A stretch of DNA of 6,853 nucleotides from Chloroflexota bacterium (GTDB taxonomy: Bacteria; Chloroflexota; Dehalococcoidia; Lucifugimonadales; Australimonadaceae): NCBI GenBank assembly GCA_022574265.1, contig JACZSI010000098.1, positions 1 to 6,853 on the forward strand, read 5' to 3'. The position numbers and the translations under genes are program-made. Under the pieces are notes generated by a model that made no database searches, had not been told where the DNA came from, and was given only the letters and a program-made list of their open reading frames with translations. Shown piece by piece: positions 4,229 to 6,853 of this stretch. Each line of letters starts with the position of its first letter. Within the stretch, counting starts at the first letter, position 1.

Positions 4229-5683
4229 ATGCTCAGAAACCTCCTCGCTCGAATACGCTCGAAACAGCGTCCACAAGCCTCCGAGACCCAGCCCACCTCG
4301 ACCGAAGGTCATTCGCCGTCCGGCCAGCCCGATAGGGCGTCCGGGCCGCAGGCTGACGGCCGTCAGCCGAGAGCGCCCGCGCCAGAGCGCGGCGCCGACC
4401 GGCCACCGCGCCGCCGCCGCCGGCGCAAGCCGGAGCCCGCCCAAGGCACGAACGGCGCGCAGCCCAACGAGACGCGCTCCGGCGATGCCGGTCGCCGGCC
4501 AGAGCCGCCCCAACCGATCAACGGCGTGAGCGGCCCGCAGCCGCGCGATGTGCCCTTCGGCGACGTCATGGTCTCCGCGCCCGTCGCACGCGCGCTCGCC
4601 GACGTCGGCTACGATACGCCGACGCCCATCCAGGGCCTCGTCCTGGCGCCGATGCTGAGCGGTAACGACATCGTCGGCCAGGCGCCGACGGGCACCGGCA
4701 AGACCGCCGGTTTCGGCATACCGCTGGCGGAGACGGTGGACGGCGCGAAGCCCTACGTCCAAGCCATCATCCTGGTGCCGACGCGCGAGCTCGCGCAGCA
4801 GGTGGCCGACGAGCTGGCGCGCCTCTTCAAGTACCGCTCCATCCTCACCGTCGCCGTCTACGGCGGCGCGCCCATGGGCCGGCAGGTCGCGGCCCTCGAC
4901 GCCGGAGCCCAGGTCGTCGTCGGCACGCCGGGCCGCGTCATCGACCTGCTCGACCGCGGGCCGCTCAAGCTCGAGCGCGTCCGGACGGTGGTGCTCGACG
5001 AGGCCGACCAGATGCTCGACATCGGCTTCCTGCCCGACATCCGCCGCATCCTGCGCAGCACCCCCCGCTCGCGCCAGACGGTCCTCTTCGCGGCCACGAT
5101 GCCGACGATGATCCGCCGGCTGATCTACAGCTACCTGAACGAGCCAGAGTGGTTCAAGGTGGGCGAGGAGTCGACGCCCGTCGACTCGGTACGGCAGATG
5201 TACGCCGAGGTCGCGCGGCGGGACAAGCTGGAGGCGCTGCTGGAGACCCTGCGCACGCACGACGACGACGAGCAGACGCTCATCTTTTGCCGCATGCAGG
5301 TGGACGTGGACCGGCTGGTGAGCGCGCTCAAACGCAGGCGCATCCCCGCGGAGGCGATCCACGGCGGCCTCCGCCAGAGCGAGCGCAACGCGGTGATGCA
5401 GGCCTTCCGGGATGGCAAGCTCAAGATCTTGGTCTCCACGAATCTGACGTCGCGGGGGATCGACGTGCCGGCGGTCGCGCACGTGATCAACTACGACACG
5501 CCCGAGCAGATCGACGAGTACGTCCACCGCATCGGCCGCACGGCGCGGATGGGGCGGCCAGGCACTGCGATGACGTTCGTGGGGGAGTGGGACCTCGAGG
5601 CTTTCGACGCTATCCGGGCCCACGTGGGGGCGGAGAACATCGAAGAGATCCAGCTCTCCATCTACGCCGCAGGCGCTCGCTAG
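4229..5683 (+). CDS. DEAD-box ATP-dependent RNA helicase with long N-terminal extension
   Basis: 484 residues. Seen motifs in order: Q motif (F110 to T132-P-I-Q135), I A152-PTGTGKT, Ia P184-TRELA, G-G 212-213, Ib T233-PGR, II D257-EAD, III A288-A-T (usually S-A-T), IV L351-IFC, V S403-TNLTSRGID, VI H433-RIGRTAR. Both RecA-like domains are complete. Known: such proteins unwind RNA duplexes in ribosome assembly, cold adaptation and mRNA decay. Oddity: residues 1-105 are a disordered-looking Pro/Gln/Arg-rich segment containing six arginines in a row at 61-66. There is almost no C-terminal tail, whereas bacterial CsdA/RhlE-type proteins usually carry their basic tail at the C terminus. The position of the extended -10 supports the ATG at 4229, so the extension appears to be translated. 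typA follows after 20 nt, probably in the same operon. Subtype not assigned. Confidence 0.92.
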   Translation: MLRNLLARIRSKQRPQASETQPTSTEGHSPSGQPDRASGPQADGRQPRAPAPERGADRPPRRRRRRKPEPAQGTNGAQPNETRSGDAGRRPEPPQPINGVSGPQPRDVPFGDVMVSAPVARALADVGYDTPTPIQGLVLAPMLSGNDIVGQAPTGTGKTAGFGIPLAETVDGAKPYVQAIILVPTRELAQQVADELARLFKYRSILTVAVYGGAPMGRQVAALDAGAQVVVGTPGRVIDLLDRGPLKLERVRTVVLDEADQMLDIGFLPDIRRILRSTPRSRQTVLFAATMPTMIRRLIYSYLNEPEWFKVGEESTPVDSVRQMYAEVARRDKLEALLETLRTHDDDEQTLIFCRMQVDVDRLVSALKRRRIPAEAIHGGLRQSERNAVMQAFRDGKLKILVSTNLTSRGIDVPAVAHVINYDTPEQIDEYVHRIGRTARMGRPGTAMTFVGEWDLEAFDAIRAHVGAENIEEIQLSIYAAGAR

Positions 5684-5703
5684 ACGTCTCGCTCAGAGTC
5701 TCG

Positions 5704-6853
<1,150 letters not shown>

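Noticed and set aside
4214..5623. 469-codon open frame on the minus strand
   Set aside because: Antisense to the DEAD-box helicase, which has every conserved motif. The antisense product is compositionally biased with no recognisable domain.

Overview
This is a high-GC bacterial window with compact gene packing. It holds eight protein genes. Seven are ordinary open frames. The eighth, at the left edge, is read through an in-frame TGA and looks like a selenoprotein that a standard gene caller would miss or truncate. Lineage cannot be fixed from sequence alone. The GC-rich codons, weak -35 boxes, start codons placed almost on top of -10 boxes, and the mix of SDR, amidohydrolase and isochorismatase-fold genes with an exosortase-fold gene would fit Chloroflexota (Dehalococcoidia-like), with Actinomycetota as an alternative. 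This is inference.

Layout. (1) 1-222, minus: N-terminal 74 codons of a SelW-like (Rdx family) thioredoxin-fold protein with a Cys-x-x-Sec motif. It has a near-perfect bacterial SECIS-type hairpin 14 nt after the UGA and a perfect Shine-Dalgarno. (2) 223-342: divergent intergenic region with two overlapping, mutually exclusive hairpins and -10-like boxes facing both ways. (3) 343-1348, plus: a short exosortase/archaeosortase-family protein with Cys, Arg and His in place, overlapped by a second four-helix membrane protein that looks like a catalytically empty counterpart. (4) 1345-3384, minus: an SDR oxidoreductase followed by an amidohydrolase-2 family protein, probably one operon. The amidohydrolase ends tail-to-tail with the membrane protein on a shared CTAG. 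(5) 3503-4156, plus: an isochorismatase-fold hydrolase, divergent from the SDR, with glycine at the usual catalytic-cysteine position. (6) 4229-6853, plus: a DEAD-box RNA helicase with a long disordered N-terminal extension, then the TypA/BipA translational GTPase, 20 nt apart and cut by the window end.

Working together. The helicase and TypA form a translation or ribosome-biogenesis pair. SDR, amidohydrolase and isochorismatase-fold protein are a plausible small-molecule catabolic group with no identifiable substrate. The exosortase pair implies C-terminally tagged surface proteins encoded elsewhere, as no tagged cargo is seen here. The selenoprotein implies that the genome carries selA, selB, selD and tRNA-Sec, none of which lies in this window.
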